A stretch of DNA of 64,000 nucleotides from Croceivirga sp. GTDB lineage: Bacteria; Bacteroidota; Bacteroidia; Flavobacteriales; Flavobacteriaceae. The stretch is from positions 186,001 through 250,000 of the forward strand of contig JANQRG010000033.1 in assembly GCA_028284665.1 (NCBI GenBank), written 5' to 3'. The notes beneath the pieces were generated by a model. It searched no databases. It was not told where the DNA came from and saw nothing but the letters and a program-made list of their open reading frames with translations. The translations under genes were made by a program, and so were the position numbers. Positions within the stretch are counted from its first letter, which is position 1; every line of letters begins with the position of its first letter. Of this stretch, positions 55,223-64,000 are shown in pieces.

Positions 55223-57619
55223 TTAATTTTTGGGTATAAAAATTAAAAGATTCTCAGAAGTATTGCGGATTTCGGAGGGGTTCATCATCATTTTTCTGTA
55301 TTCTCCCTTGACGTACATTTCAGCCTGATCCCTGTAATGTTTGCTCAAGGGATTTCCCGATTGTCCCGTGGGTAAAATACTGATACTATTCTCTATGTCC
55401 GAAAAGTCGATGATCCTTCGGGTTGAAGGGATACTTCTTACTTTATAGCGCCCATTGTCTTGTCTACTAAATTCCTGGTTGTTCAACGTACCTCCGGTGC
55501 CCGGGCTTGGAAAGGGGCCCACATTAAAAAAGCTTCTCAAGGAGGCTACTCTACCAATGGGGTGGTCATGTTCCAGGAAATGCACTTTATCCCAGGTCCA
55601 GGTTAAAAAATCGTTCCCGAACTGTTCGGTCAGGTCTTGCCAGGTAGCATTGAAAGCCTGCCGTATGATTTCAGTTTTGCTTTCTTTTACATCGGGGGTA
55701 GTGACATTGTCCCACCAGACGGAAGCAGGATTGTCGAATACCTTATTCATCTTAAGAGGCACCCCATACGACCGGTACTCTTCCGGAGAGGAAAACTCAT
55801 CTGCAAAAATATGTTGATGCAGCTTTGCCTCCATGCTTTCAAAAAATACCCCGCCAACGCTGTTAAGGTGATATTCTCCATCCCAATCTCTCAGTAAAGC
55901 GACAAATTCCTGTTGATTTTCCGAGAGGGACCCTTGATCCAAATTATCCAACCAACCGTTTAACTGCTTGGTTGCGGTCCGAAGATATACGTCATTGGCC
56001 ATTGTGGTCATATCTTCCTTTGTCCATCCATCCTTCTTTTTTTCCAGGAGGTCTACGATCCTACCCGCGCGATACGTTGAATTTGCAAAATAGCCCGGAA
56101 CATAATGTCCGGCAATGGAGTCCGGTTGATTATTGGCGGAGTACACATAATTCCAGGACGGATTTACGCAATGCGGATTGTTTTCAAAATCCAGATAGGC
56201 TATGGGATCTTCTTTACCGGAAGCCCCATCCAAAATGGTTTTGGTCCCTATACCTTCCGGCATTTGATACAACTTTGCCGTACCCCACCAGCCAATATTC
56301 CCCTCAGCATCACCGTACATAACATTTAGCCCGGGAGCATGAATTTTAGGCAGCGCCTTTTTAAATTCCTCAATGTTATCCGCATGGTTGATTTCGAAAA
56401 GCCCCTGTAACAAGGTATTGTCAAATTGTGTGAAGAGCCAATGCATACTTACCAATCGCTCCCCCTCTACTCTGGTACGCTTTGCATAATTTGCATTCAC
56501 TATGGGTCCTCTATGTGTTTTTCTAAATTGAAAATCTACAGTTGTCCCACCTTTCACACCAATATCCTTTTTCACGTATTCGAATTTTCGCCATTCCGTT
56601 CCATAACGGTATAATGTAGTGTCCGTAGGATGTGTTTCTTCGTAGTAAAAGTTAGTGTCATCATTGGCTAACATGGTAAAACCATGTGCCATTTTTCTAT
56701 CGTGAGAAAGCAGCGGAAAGGGCACTCCGGCCAGGTAATACCCATATTTTTCATATTCCGGGGTCACCAGATGGGCTTCATACCAGACGCTGGGCTGGGC
56801 CTGGGCTATATGAGGATCGTTTTCTAACAATACTTGTCCACTCTTGGTTTTGGCAGGCGCCAAAACCCAGCTGTTACTACCATAAAAAACCGGTACTGGT
56901 AATTCCTCCATGATCTGCGAGATTTTTTTCTCCAAATCCAAGGTTTCATCATATCCGACGCGGTTGTTTGTGGGGATGGTAATCTCTTTTGAGGGTCTCT
57001 CGGTAAATAGCTCTTTGGTATATGTGGAGTCTAGCCTGTGCAATAAATTGGTATTTACAATGTCCCGAGCCCCCTTATTAAAAGTAAAGCCCATATAGGC
57101 GACCGCATTGAATACATCTTTTAGTTCAAAAGGTTGTTTTTCCAGGCCGGTTAGATAAAACTCAACCGGGGTAGGCCCTTCTGCTATAAACTGATTAATC
57201 CCATCCAGATAGGCCTGTGTTAAAACTATTTCGGGATTTGAGGCGGTTGCCCTCGATACCGCCTTTTCATTATGATCATCTATTCCCAAGGAAAGGAAAA
57301 ACTTATCCGTCTCCAGGGCAATTTCACCAAATACTTCGGAAAGTCGTCCTGCTCCAGCCCTTCGCAAAAGTTCCATTTGCCATAATCTGTCTTGTGCATG
57401 GACGTATCCCAGGGTTCGAATTGCATCGGTTTCGTTCGCAGAATAAATATGTGGGATACCATAGGGGTCAAAATAGACCTCTACTTCATCGGAGAGTGAA
57501 CGTAATTCTTTTTCCCCTTCATAGGTTGGGGTAAGGGTATTCAAAAAAATAAGAGCGGCTACCAGTACTAGTGCTACTATTCCCAGCAGGATAAGTAACA
57601 CCTTTTTTAGTTTTCTCAT
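55223..57619 (-). CDS. Penicillin acylase-family N-terminal nucleophile hydrolase
   Basis: 798 residues. An N-terminal membrane/signal segment (VLLILLGIVALVLVAALIFL) leads into VEVYFDPYGIPHIYSANETDAIRTLGYVHAQDRLWQME, the conserved start of the family. The precursor is cleaved before Ser248 (FYGSNSWVLAPAKTKSGQVLLENDPHIA), which becomes the nucleophile of the beta chain. Other landmarks: HDRKMAHGFTMLANDDTNFYYEE and THRGPIVN. Members hydrolyse amides such as N-acyl homoserine lactones or beta-lactam side chains; the substrate here cannot be assigned. Single gene, upstream of the TonB receptor in the same direction. Confidence 0.93.
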   Translation of the reverse strand: MRKLKKVLLILLGIVALVLVAALIFLNTLTPTYEGEKELRSLSDEVEVYFDPYGIPHIYSANETDAIRTLGYVHAQDRLWQMELLRRAGAGRLSEVFGEIALETDKFFLSLGIDDHNEKAVSRATASNPEIVLTQAYLDGINQFIAEGPTPVEFYLTGLEKQPFELKDVFNAVAYMGFTFNKGARDIVNTNLLHRLDSTYTKELFTERPSKEITIPTNNRVGYDETLDLEKKISQIMEELPVPVFYGSNSWVLAPAKTKSGQVLLENDPHIAQAQPSVWYEAHLVTPEYEKYGYYLAGVPFPLLSHDRKMAHGFTMLANDDTNFYYEETHPTDTTLYRYGTEWRKFEYVKKDIGVKGGTTVDFQFRKTHRGPIVNANYAKRTRVEGERLVSMHWLFTQFDNTLLQGLFEINHADNIEEFKKALPKIHAPGLNVMYGDAEGNIGWWGTAKLYQMPEGIGTKTILDGASGKEDPIAYLDFENNPHCVNPSWNYVYSANNQPDSIAGHYVPGYFANSTYRAGRIVDLLEKKKDGWTKEDMTTMANDVYLRTATKQLNGWLDNLDQGSLSENQQEFVALLRDWDGEYHLNSVGGVFFESMEAKLHQHIFADEFSSPEEYRSYGVPLKMNKVFDNPASVWWDNVTTPDVKESKTEIIRQAFNATWQDLTEQFGNDFLTWTWDKVHFLEHDHPIGRVASLRSFFNVGPFPSPGTGGTLNNQEFSRQDNGRYKVRSIPSTRRIIDFSDIENSISILPTGQSGNPLSKHYRDQAEMYVKGEYRKMMMNPSEIRNTSENLLIFIPKN

Positions 57620-57649
57620 GTAAGCAATTTAGTTTCCCAACTAAATTAC

Positions 57650-59638
57650 TTATTTCATACTTAATTGATGCTGATCCAAACCCGAAGTAAGCCATTGTTG
57701 GTAGGTTTCTACATCCACATATTGCACCGCCTCATTCAGCACTTCTAAATCCGGAGAAAGCAAAACGTAATAGGGCTGGGAAGCAGCATTGAAGTTAATT
57801 GTCTGAAACGTACCCCACTTCTGCCCTACCGTTGTAATCGTCTTCACGCGACCCGATTCGTATTGAAAATCGAACTGCTCCTCTTCCGGTAATTCTTTTC
57901 GGTCATCAACGTAGAGGGAGATCAAGACATATTCGTCCCGAAGCATTGCATAAATGCCAGGGTCGCTCCAGACATTTTCTTCCATCTTTCTGCAGTTGAC
58001 ACAGGCCCAACCCGTGAAATCCAATAAAATAGGTTTGCTTTTCTGTTGCGCTACAGCGACTCCGGTATCAAAATCTTTGTAACATTCTAATCCTAAAGGG
58101 CAATCTGTTTCTTTTTGCTGTACAGAGTAGAAGTCAGGTGGTGGGAAACCGCTTAGTAACTTTAGATGAGTTACCTGAAAAAGCCCCAGGATAAGGTACA
58201 AAGAGAATCCAAAACTCAATAGGCCAAACAGCCTTCTGCCACGTGAGATCTTTTGTTTTAGCGTATCATGGGGAAACCGTAGCACGCCAAAAAGGTAAGC
58301 GCTCATGGCAATGAATAACACTATCCATATCCCGAGAAAAATTTCCCGTTTAAATACCCCCCAGTTGCCAACCAGGTCTGCATTGGATAAGAACTTAAAC
58401 GCCAACGCCAACTCCAGGAAGCCCAGGACTACCTTTACCGTTGTCATCCACCCTCCGGATTTCGGTAGGGATTGCAACCAGGTAGGAAAAAGTGCAAACA
58501 ACGCAAAGGGAAGGGCTAGCGCCAACCCAAAGCCCGTCATCCCAATAGAAAGATTGGTGGCTACATTTCCCTGAGCAAGGGTAGTACTTCCTAATAAACC
58601 TCCTAAAATAGGACCCGTACAGGAAAAGGAAACAATGGCCAGGGTTAAGGCCATGAAAAATATCCCAATACCTCCCCCTACTTTAGCGGAAGCACTATCC
58701 AATTTGTTGGCCCAGGAACTTGGCAGGGTTAATTCGTAATACCCAAAAAAGGAAAAAGCAAAAAAGACAAAGACCACAAAGAAGAAAAGATTCAGCCAAA
58801 TGTTAGTGGCAATGGTATTCAGGATCTGCGAGTCTACCGAATCGAAAAGATGGAACGGAAGACTTAGTAAAAAATAGATCAGCACAATAAAAAAGCCATA
58901 AAGCAAGGCATTTTTTACCCCTTTGGAACGTTTTCCACTGTGCTTTGTAAAAAAGGAAACCGTTAAGGGGATCAGCGGGAAGACACATGGGGTGAGTATT
59001 GCAATTAATCCTCCAATGAAGCCTAAACCAAAAAGCATCCATATGTTCGATTTTCCACCTTGGGGGCTTAGTAATGTCTGCTGCAGACGACCTTTATTCT
59101 TCAAATCCAATTTTAGGCTATTGGTCATTGCCAGACTTTTGTCGTCCACCACCGGATTTGCGGTTTCGGCAACGGTAGTCCCATCCAAAGAAAAAACAAA
59201 CACTTCTTCCTTAAGCACGCATACTTCCTTACATATCTGATAGTATAGTATGGCTGTGATCTGATTGACGTCCCGGTTTAATAACCGTATGCGCTGTTTA
59301 AAGAGGGCTTTTTCTTTAAAAAACGTCTCCTCCACATCAAAAACTTCGGTGTATTTTTTATACGTCTTACCTTCCACGGTCTCACCGACTAGCTCGTAGT
59401 CGATACCGGCTTGCTGAAAATCAAATTCACTGGGCATGGACCCTCCTTCAGCGGTATAAAGGGAATAGATAAACCAATCTTTGTAGATATTGGCGGTAAA
59501 GACTAATTCGTATTCTTTTTCTCCCACTTTTCGGAATTCATGACTCCAGGTAGCAGGGTTTTCATCAGATTGTGCTGTGCAAAAGCCGGATAAAACCAGC
59601 GTTACGAGTAGAATGATCGTATGGAGGTGTTTTTTCAA
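57650..59638 (-). CDS. dsbD: Thiol:disulfide interchange protein DsbD
   Basis: 662 residues with a signal peptide, an N-terminal periplasmic DsbD-alpha domain (including a CKEVC pair, ICKEVCVLKEEVF), a transmembrane beta domain of about eight helices with the functional cysteines in LTPCVFPLIPLTV and SFSCTGPILGGLL, and a C-terminal thioredoxin-like gamma domain with GWACVNCRKMEENV. It passes electrons from cytoplasmic thioredoxin to periplasmic thiols. The start is TTG (59636-59638) overlapping the tilS stop as TTGA; no ATG upstream fits a signal peptide. Confidence 0.93.
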   Translation of the reverse strand: MKKHLHTIILLVTLVLSGFCTAQSDENPATWSHEFRKVGEKEYELVFTANIYKDWFIYSLYTAEGGSMPSEFDFQQAGIDYELVGETVEGKTYKKYTEVFDVEETFFKEKALFKQRIRLLNRDVNQITAILYYQICKEVCVLKEEVFVFSLDGTTVAETANPVVDDKSLAMTNSLKLDLKNKGRLQQTLLSPQGGKSNIWMLFGLGFIGGLIAILTPCVFPLIPLTVSFFTKHSGKRSKGVKNALLYGFFIVLIYFLLSLPFHLFDSVDSQILNTIATNIWLNLFFFVVFVFFAFSFFGYYELTLPSSWANKLDSASAKVGGGIGIFFMALTLAIVSFSCTGPILGGLLGSTTLAQGNVATNLSIGMTGFGLALALPFALFALFPTWLQSLPKSGGWMTTVKVVLGFLELALAFKFLSNADLVGNWGVFKREIFLGIWIVLFIAMSAYLFGVLRFPHDTLKQKISRGRRLFGLLSFGFSLYLILGLFQVTHLKLLSGFPPPDFYSVQQKETDCPLGLECYKDFDTGVAVAQQKSKPILLDFTGWACVNCRKMEENVWSDPGIYAMLRDEYVLISLYVDDRKELPEEEQFDFQYESGRVKTITTVGQKWGTFQTINFNAASQPYYVLLSPDLEVLNEAVQYVDVETYQQWLTSGLDQHQLSMK

Positions 59639-60927
59639 AGTGTTGTAATCTTTAAAATTTCCTGAGTATCCTTTGTTACCTTAAACCGTTCGTCCGGTCG
59701 TTTTCCAATGACCCAGACCACTTCATTTCCCGAACAGAGCAGCCATTGTTCTTCCTTGGCAATGGCATCGAACTTCTCATCCTTAAAAAACTTGGATAGT
59801 TTCTTTCTCCCTTCCATTCCCAACGGGTAAAAATAGTCGCCAATTTCCCATTTCCTTAGTTTTAACGGATAGTTTAACTTTTCCTTATCAACATAGAGGA
59901 TGTTTTTTGAAAAAGTTCCTACGGTCGAAACCTCCTCCAGCCACAGTTGAATCGGGTCGTCCAGGCGATCTTGTCCTTCTTCCAGGAAAAAACACTGTCG
60001 CTCTTCCGGTTTTAGCGCTACCAGGATTAAGGTGGTCCTGTCTTTTATGAGGCGATGGGTATCTGAACGCAGTGCTTTCCCACTGGTGGATCCCAACAGT
60101 TTTTCTATCTCTTCCGAATTCATAAAACCATATTCCTGGAAAAGCAAAAAGAAATATCCTGCTTTTGGGTGCAAAGCAGTCAGTTTTTCCAGGGAAATAT
60201 GAATAGCGTCGTCAGCTGGTTCAAACAACTGTTGTTGTAGTAGTTCCTTGTAATCCTTAAGCAATTGTTCGCTGTGCTGTAGGTATTGCTGTGTTTTTAA
60301 AAAATTGGCCAGAAAGGTAGGATGCAAGGCTTCCAATTCCGGTACAATGTTGTGGCGTACTTTGTTTCTTAAATACTTCGTATCCAGATTACTCGTGTCT
60401 TCCCGCCACTTTATCTCACGCTGTTTGGCATATTCCAGGATTTGCGATCTGGTAAAGGGTAATAGCGGGCGAATGACATTATTTTGGATTTCCGGTATCC
60501 CGATAAGGCCGTCCAGTCCTGTGCCCCTGGAAAGGTTAATAAGAAAAGTCTCTACACTGTCATTTAGGTGATGGGCGGTGAGTATCCAATCATATTGGTA
60601 GTGTTCCCTAAGTTCAAAAAACCATTTATACCTGAGCTCTCTGGCTTTAAGCTGTACTGAGCCCGTCGCCTTACTCAAGTCGAACGTGCGGGTATGTACT
60701 TTTTGCCCGTGATCTTCTCCCCAGGCTTTGACAAACGCCTCATCCTTATCAGATGCAGGCCCGCGCAACTTGAAATTGCAGTGCGCCAGATCGAAATCCA
60801 TTTCGTATTCCAATAGTATGTGTGCTAAAACCATGCTATCCAGCCCACCACTGCAGGCCAGTAACAGCCTGGACTTCGACAAAAAGGGAAAAATGCTGTT
60901 GCAATGTACCTTGAATTTTTCCAACAT
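59635..60927 (-). CDS. tilS: tRNA(Ile) lysidine synthetase
   Basis: 430 residues. N-terminal PP-loop ATPase domain with LLLACSGGLDSMVLAHILLEY, FDLAHCNFKLRGPASDKDEAFV, ILTAHHLNDSVETFLINLSRGTGLDGLIG and RPLLPFTRSQILEYAKQREIKWREDTSNLDTKYLRNKVRHNIVPEL. The C-terminal part includes the substrate-binding helical and beta domains, ending with KVSKFFKDEKFDA-type KLSKFFKDEKF. It makes lysidine at C34 of tRNA-Ile(CAU), which is essential. It is translationally coupled to dsbD. Confidence 0.95.
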   Translation of the reverse strand: MLEKFKVHCNSIFPFLSKSRLLLACSGGLDSMVLAHILLEYEMDFDLAHCNFKLRGPASDKDEAFVKAWGEDHGQKVHTRTFDLSKATGSVQLKARELRYKWFFELREHYQYDWILTAHHLNDSVETFLINLSRGTGLDGLIGIPEIQNNVIRPLLPFTRSQILEYAKQREIKWREDTSNLDTKYLRNKVRHNIVPELEALHPTFLANFLKTQQYLQHSEQLLKDYKELLQQQLFEPADDAIHISLEKLTALHPKAGYFFLLFQEYGFMNSEEIEKLLGSTSGKALRSDTHRLIKDRTTLILVALKPEERQCFFLEEGQDRLDDPIQLWLEEVSTVGTFSKNILYVDKEKLNYPLKLRKWEIGDYFYPLGMEGRKKLSKFFKDEKFDAIAKEEQWLLCSGNEVVWVIGKRPDERFKVTKDTQEILKITTL

Positions 60928-60944
60928 CTTTCCGACGATATTAA

Positions 60945-61478
60945 TTAGAACTGCTCCAAAAAGGCAGTTACCGCCCGGGCGTGTTCTTCCTTCATACTGT
61001 TGTCAACAATACCTTTCCCTTCGGCAAAATTGTCTTTGAAGACGGGAAGAGAAAACGTCGCTACTACTTCCGCCCCAAAACCAGGAAGCAGGTTCTTAGT
61101 AATTTCCAAAGCCCGGCTACCTCCACCCTTACTGTTAGAGGTGGCCATCAATAACACCTTTTTATTACTCAAAAACTTCCGGTCTAAACGGGAAAGCCAA
61201 TCTATGAGGTTTTTAAAGTAAGCCGACGGGTTACGGTTATGTTCATTTACCGAAAGTACTATGCCATCCACTTTCCGGATATCCTCACGTAATTCCATTA
61301 ATGAATTGGAATAGCCCTGGAGGCGTTCCAGGTCTTCACTGAACATCGGAAAAGGATAATTGCTCATATTCAATAACCGTGTTTCCTGAGTGCCCAGTAA
61401 GGAGAGAGTGTACTTTACCAGTTGAAAGTTAATGGATTGTGAAGAATTGCTTCCTGCGAATGCCAGTATTTTAGCCAT
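60945..61478 (-). CDS. NADPH-dependent FMN reductase
   Basis: 177 residues of the flavodoxin-like fold: MAKILAFAGSNSSQSINFQLVKYTLSLLG (FMN phosphate loop GSNSSQS), SNYPFPMFSEDLE, GIVLSVNEHNRNPSAYFKNLIDWLSRLD and VLLMATSNSKGGGSRALE. It reduces FMN, azo compounds or chromate/quinone-like acceptors; the physiological acceptor is unknown. Start ATG at 61478 rather than the upstream ATG, since it begins directly with the first strand. It is divergent from the acyltransferase, 128 bases apart. Confidence 0.88.
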   Translation of the reverse strand: MAKILAFAGSNSSQSINFQLVKYTLSLLGTQETRLLNMSNYPFPMFSEDLERLQGYSNSLMELREDIRKVDGIVLSVNEHNRNPSAYFKNLIDWLSRLDRKFLSNKKVLLMATSNSKGGGSRALEITKNLLPGFGAEVVATFSLPVFKDNFAEGKGIVDNSMKEEHARAVTAFLEQF

Positions 61479-61542
61479 AGATACACATTGTTGATTTATC
61501 TGCAAAATAATCCAAAAACCAGGGAATTGCCCCTTTTTTAGC

Positions 61543-61550
61543 TAATTTTG
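61543..61550 (+). promoter_or_regulatory. Bacteroidota -7 element (TAATTTTG)
   Basis: Exact TAnnTTTG match 56 bases before the GTG start at 61607. A leader of about 50 bases results. Confidence 0.5.
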
Positions 61551-61606
61551 CACCCTGAAACATCCAAATTTCCGTTAATTACGAATATTAAGGAAAACCA
61601 ATCACG

Positions 61607-62803
61607 GTGAACGTCAAATCTAACAGATTGTTTTTCATTGATGCTATGCGGGCCTGGGCTATTTTGATGATGCTTCAAGGCCACTTTATCGATGGGCTGT
61701 TGGATCCCCTTTTCAGGGATCCCGAAAGCATTGCCTATACTACCTGGCGTTATTTCAGAGGAATTACCGCCCCTGTTTTCTTTACCGTTTCCGGATTCAT
61801 TTTCACCTATCTACTCATGCGGGCGCCACAAGTGGGCTTTGAAAATCCGCGAATAAAAAAAGGAATTCGACGAGGGCTCCAGCTATTACTGATAGGGTAC
61901 CTTTTACGCCTTAATATTTTTGGGTTGTTCAAAGGAGAGCTCTACGGCAGTTTTTATTTGGTGGATGTACTGCATTGTATCGGGCTTTCCATTCTTGTTA
62001 TAGTAGGGTTTTACCTGTTTTCATCGCATAAAAAGTCCTTTGTTTTCCCCTCTCTATTGATCGGGACCACATTGCTGTTGTTCCTTTTTGAACCTGTCTA
62101 CAAAGAATGGTCTTTCGGATTTTTACCTGCCGGACTTGCTAATTATTTTTCCAAGGCCAATGGCTCAGTGTTTACGATACTTCCCTGGTTGGGGTATACC
62201 ACAGTAGGAGCATTCCTTTCACTTTTGTTTACCAGGTTCAAAAATCATAGCAGGCTTTACCCCATAGCGATAAGCGCTGCCCTTGTAATTGGCACTGTAC
62301 TGGTTTTCTATTCTTCCCCGGCGTTTACGAAGCTGTATGAAATAACAGGCATATCGCTTTTTCAACTGATCCAAAGCAATAACTACCTCTTTATCCGTCT
62401 TGGGGACGTCTTCCTGGTATTTGCGGTTTTTATGCTGATACGAAAACTATTGACCCATCCGACTATCCTGACTGTAGGGGCAAGCACCCTATCCATATAT
62501 GTTATCCATTTTATCATTTTATATGGGAGTTTTACCGGATTGGGGCTCTACAAATTCTTACATCACGAACTCAGTCCATGGTGGGCCATTTCAGGCGCGG
62601 TAGGTTTTATGATCCTTTGTACGGTGCTGGCCCTTCAATATGGAAAACACGAAACAGCGATCAAATTGCAGTTGGGGGTGGTTACACGAACCGTCCGACT
62701 TGAACTCTACTCTTTACAAAAAACGGCACAACTGCTTGCGAAAAGCGGTGTATTCCGTTTGCGCGTTTTCTTAAACAAGCTATTTGCCCCAGGTAGGAAT
62801 TAG
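61607..62803 (+). CDS. HGSNAT/DUF1624-type membrane acyltransferase
   Basis: 398 residues with about ten membrane helices. The N-terminal FFIDAMRAWAILMMLQGHFIDGLLDP carries the catalytic-type histidine at the end of the first helix, and the rest (ITAPVFFTVSGFIFTYLL, GIRRGLQLLLIGYLLRLN) matches the heparan-alpha-glucosaminide N-acetyltransferase-like family. It would acetylate a glycan or lipid-linked substrate across the membrane. The start is GTG 61607 with a plausible AAGGAAAA ribosome binding site. Alternative families in the same clan (OpgC-like acyltransferases) are less likely. Confidence 0.8.
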   Translation: MNVKSNRLFFIDAMRAWAILMMLQGHFIDGLLDPLFRDPESIAYTTWRYFRGITAPVFFTVSGFIFTYLLMRAPQVGFENPRIKKGIRRGLQLLLIGYLLRLNIFGLFKGELYGSFYLVDVLHCIGLSILVIVGFYLFSSHKKSFVFPSLLIGTTLLLFLFEPVYKEWSFGFLPAGLANYFSKANGSVFTILPWLGYTTVGAFLSLLFTRFKNHSRLYPIAISAALVIGTVLVFYSSPAFTKLYEITGISLFQLIQSNNYLFIRLGDVFLVFAVFMLIRKLLTHPTILTVGASTLSIYVIHFIILYGSFTGLGLYKFLHHELSPWWAISGAVGFMILCTVLALQYGKHETAIKLQLGVVTRTVRLELYSLQKTAQLLAKSGVFRLRVFLNKLFAPGRN

Positions 62804-62858
62804 AAAGATTGCCCTACTCCTCCAACAGATTCTGAAATTTTAGTTAAAGTAGCAAAGG

Positions 62859-64000
62859 ATGGCGAATGGTTACGACCTATTCTCCAAACGGTTCCTTATG
62901 TTGCTTTATCCTAAAATAAAAAGTCTGCTGTTATTTGGCTTTTATCTCAGTCTAATAATTGCCTATCATCATTATGATATTTCCGGATTCCCGGATAAGG
63001 AACAAAAAACGATCGCTACTGTTCCCACGGATCATTTTCTAGCGGTCCTGGACAACCCGGACTCCAGGAAAGCAAAGGATGCTATCGATTATATTGCTTC
63101 ACATTGGGAACGATCGTACGAGATAATGCTCCTGGAAACCGCTTATTATTCACAAAATCATAGCAATTCCCAAAGGCTGATGGCACTTCTGGAGGAAAAG
63201 ACAAATCAACCCTACGGTGATGATTTCGAGCAATGGTTTCAATGGGTTTGGAATCAGGAAAGGCATTATACCCCGGAATACTACACCTTTAAAGCGGCAT
63301 TGCACAAACGCATTGACCCAAGGTTCGAAAAGTATTTTTTCGACCGGGCGGAACAGTCTACTATTCGGCTGGATGAAGTACGCTGGGGAGGTGTACTGCA
63401 AGATGGCATCCCGCCATTGCGTCATCCAAAAATGATCGCTGCTGCCGAAGCTAAATACCTACGGGACAGCGCTACCATATTCGGTGTTGCTGTAAATGGG
63501 GATGTCAGGGCGTATCCCAAACAGGTGCTGGCCTGGCATGAACTCTTTACCGATGAAATTGGCGGAATCCCATTGGCAGGGGTCTATTGTACGTTATGTG
63601 GCACAGTGATTCTCTATAAAACAGAGGATCAGGGGATGCATCACCAATTGGGAACCAGTGGGTTTTTATACCGATCGAATAAATTAATGTACGACAAAGC
63701 TACCCAATCGCTTTGGAGTACTTTAGAAGGAAAGCCGGTGATAGGACCTCTGGTAGGTAAGGGAATAACATTAGAGTACTTGAGTGTGGTCACTACCACT
63801 TGGGGCGAGTGGAAGAAAAGACATCCAAACACTCAGGTACTTTCTTTGGATACCGGATATAAAAGGGATTACCGTGAAGGAGTAGCTTATAAGGACTACT
63901 TTGCCACCGACAAGTTGATGTTCTCCGTTCCTAAATTGGATGCCCGACTACAAAATAAAGAGGAGATCCTGGCGATTCGAAGCGCGGATTTTCCGGATGA
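62859..64000 (+). CDS. DUF3179 protein, C-terminus cut by window edge
   Basis: At least 380 residues in the window. An N-terminal membrane/signal segment (LLLFGFYLSLIIAYHHY) is followed by a helical region and then the DUF3179 core: GGVLQDGIPPLRHPKMIAAAEAKYL, ATIFGVAVNGDVRAYPKQVLAWHELFTDEIGGIPLAGVYCTLCGTVILYKTED, LGTSGFLYRSNKLMYDKATQSLWSTLEGKPVIGPL. The CTLCGT pair may bind a metal. Two starts are possible: ATG 62859 and ATG 62898; the second gives a more typical signal anchor. Function of the domain is unknown. Confidence 0.82.
   Translation, partial: MANGYDLFSKRFLMLLYPKIKSLLLFGFYLSLIIAYHHYDISGFPDKEQKTIATVPTDHFLAVLDNPDSRKAKDAIDYIASHWERSYEIMLLETAYYSQNHSNSQRLMALLEEKTNQPYGDDFEQWFQWVWNQERHYTPEYYTFKAALHKRIDPRFEKYFFDRAEQSTIRLDEVRWGGVLQDGIPPLRHPKMIAAAEAKYLRDSATIFGVAVNGDVRAYPKQVLAWHELFTDEIGGIPLAGVYCTLCGTVILYKTEDQGMHHQLGTSGFLYRSNKLMYDKATQSLWSTLEGKPVIGPLVGKGITLEYLSVVTTTWGEWKKRHPNTQVLSLDTGYKRDYREGVAYKDYFATDKLMFSVPKLDARLQNKEEILAIRSADFPD

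Overview
The window is a chromosomal segment of a marine-type member of the Bacteroidota, most likely a flavobacterium. The evidence is a TonB-dependent receptor with an N-terminal STN domain, an array of DUF4249 lipoproteins with acidic residues after the lipid-modified cysteine, an MG2-type exported protein, and promoter motifs of the Bacteroidota type (TAnnTTTG). No rRNA, tRNA or CRISPR was found. Both window edges cut a gene: a threonylcarbamoyl-AMP synthase on the left and a DUF3179 protein on the right.

Layout. 1-14 kb: housekeeping genes, namely a sensor histidine kinase, a UvrD/PcrA helicase, a DsrE-like protein, an M20 amidohydrolase, an outer-membrane barrel, two small envelope proteins, a patatin phospholipase coupled to an M1 aminopeptidase, and recG. 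14-17 kb: DUF2911 protein and gapN. 17-24.3 kb: a tight ilvD-ilvB-methyltransferase-ilvN-ilvC-ilvA operon for isoleucine/valine synthesis with an O-methyltransferase-like gene inside it. 24.5-28.7 kb: a nitroreductase convergent with an operon of an Nramp-family transporter and the three 5-oxoprolinase subunits pxpA, pxpB and pxpC. 28.9-30.5 kb: a small nuclease-like protein, an SRPBCC protein and a Crp/Fnr regulator.

30.5-39.95 kb is an accessory region. It holds a decayed serine-recombinase remnant, a response-regulator receiver fused to a nucleoside-deoxyribosyltransferase/TIR-like domain, a DUF4440-like protein, a serine hydrolase, and several AT-rich genes of unknown function. Two truncated copies of the 3' end of comM lie in it (33292-33370 and 35224-35257), each preceded by the same roughly 200-base non-coding block. 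The intact comM ends at 39948. This arrangement looks like repeated integration or duplication at the 3' end of comM, which leaves the serine hydrolase and the AT-rich cargo in two consecutive compartments.

41.5-55.1 kb is one minus-strand operon: a TonB-dependent receptor, seven consecutive DUF4249 lipoprotein paralogues with near-zero or negative spacing, then an MG2-domain protein with a plug-like segment but no barrel. The seven lipoproteins fall into three groups (1+2+4) and show signs of gene conversion. 55-64 kb returns to single-copy genes: penicillin acylase family, tilS-dsbD, an FMN reductase, an HGSNAT-like membrane acyltransferase and the DUF3179 protein.

Several minus- and plus-strand genes have a TAnnTTTG element only a few bases before the start codon, which suggests very short leaders or leaderless messages. 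Starts given here were chosen to avoid TTG extensions that run into upstream genes.
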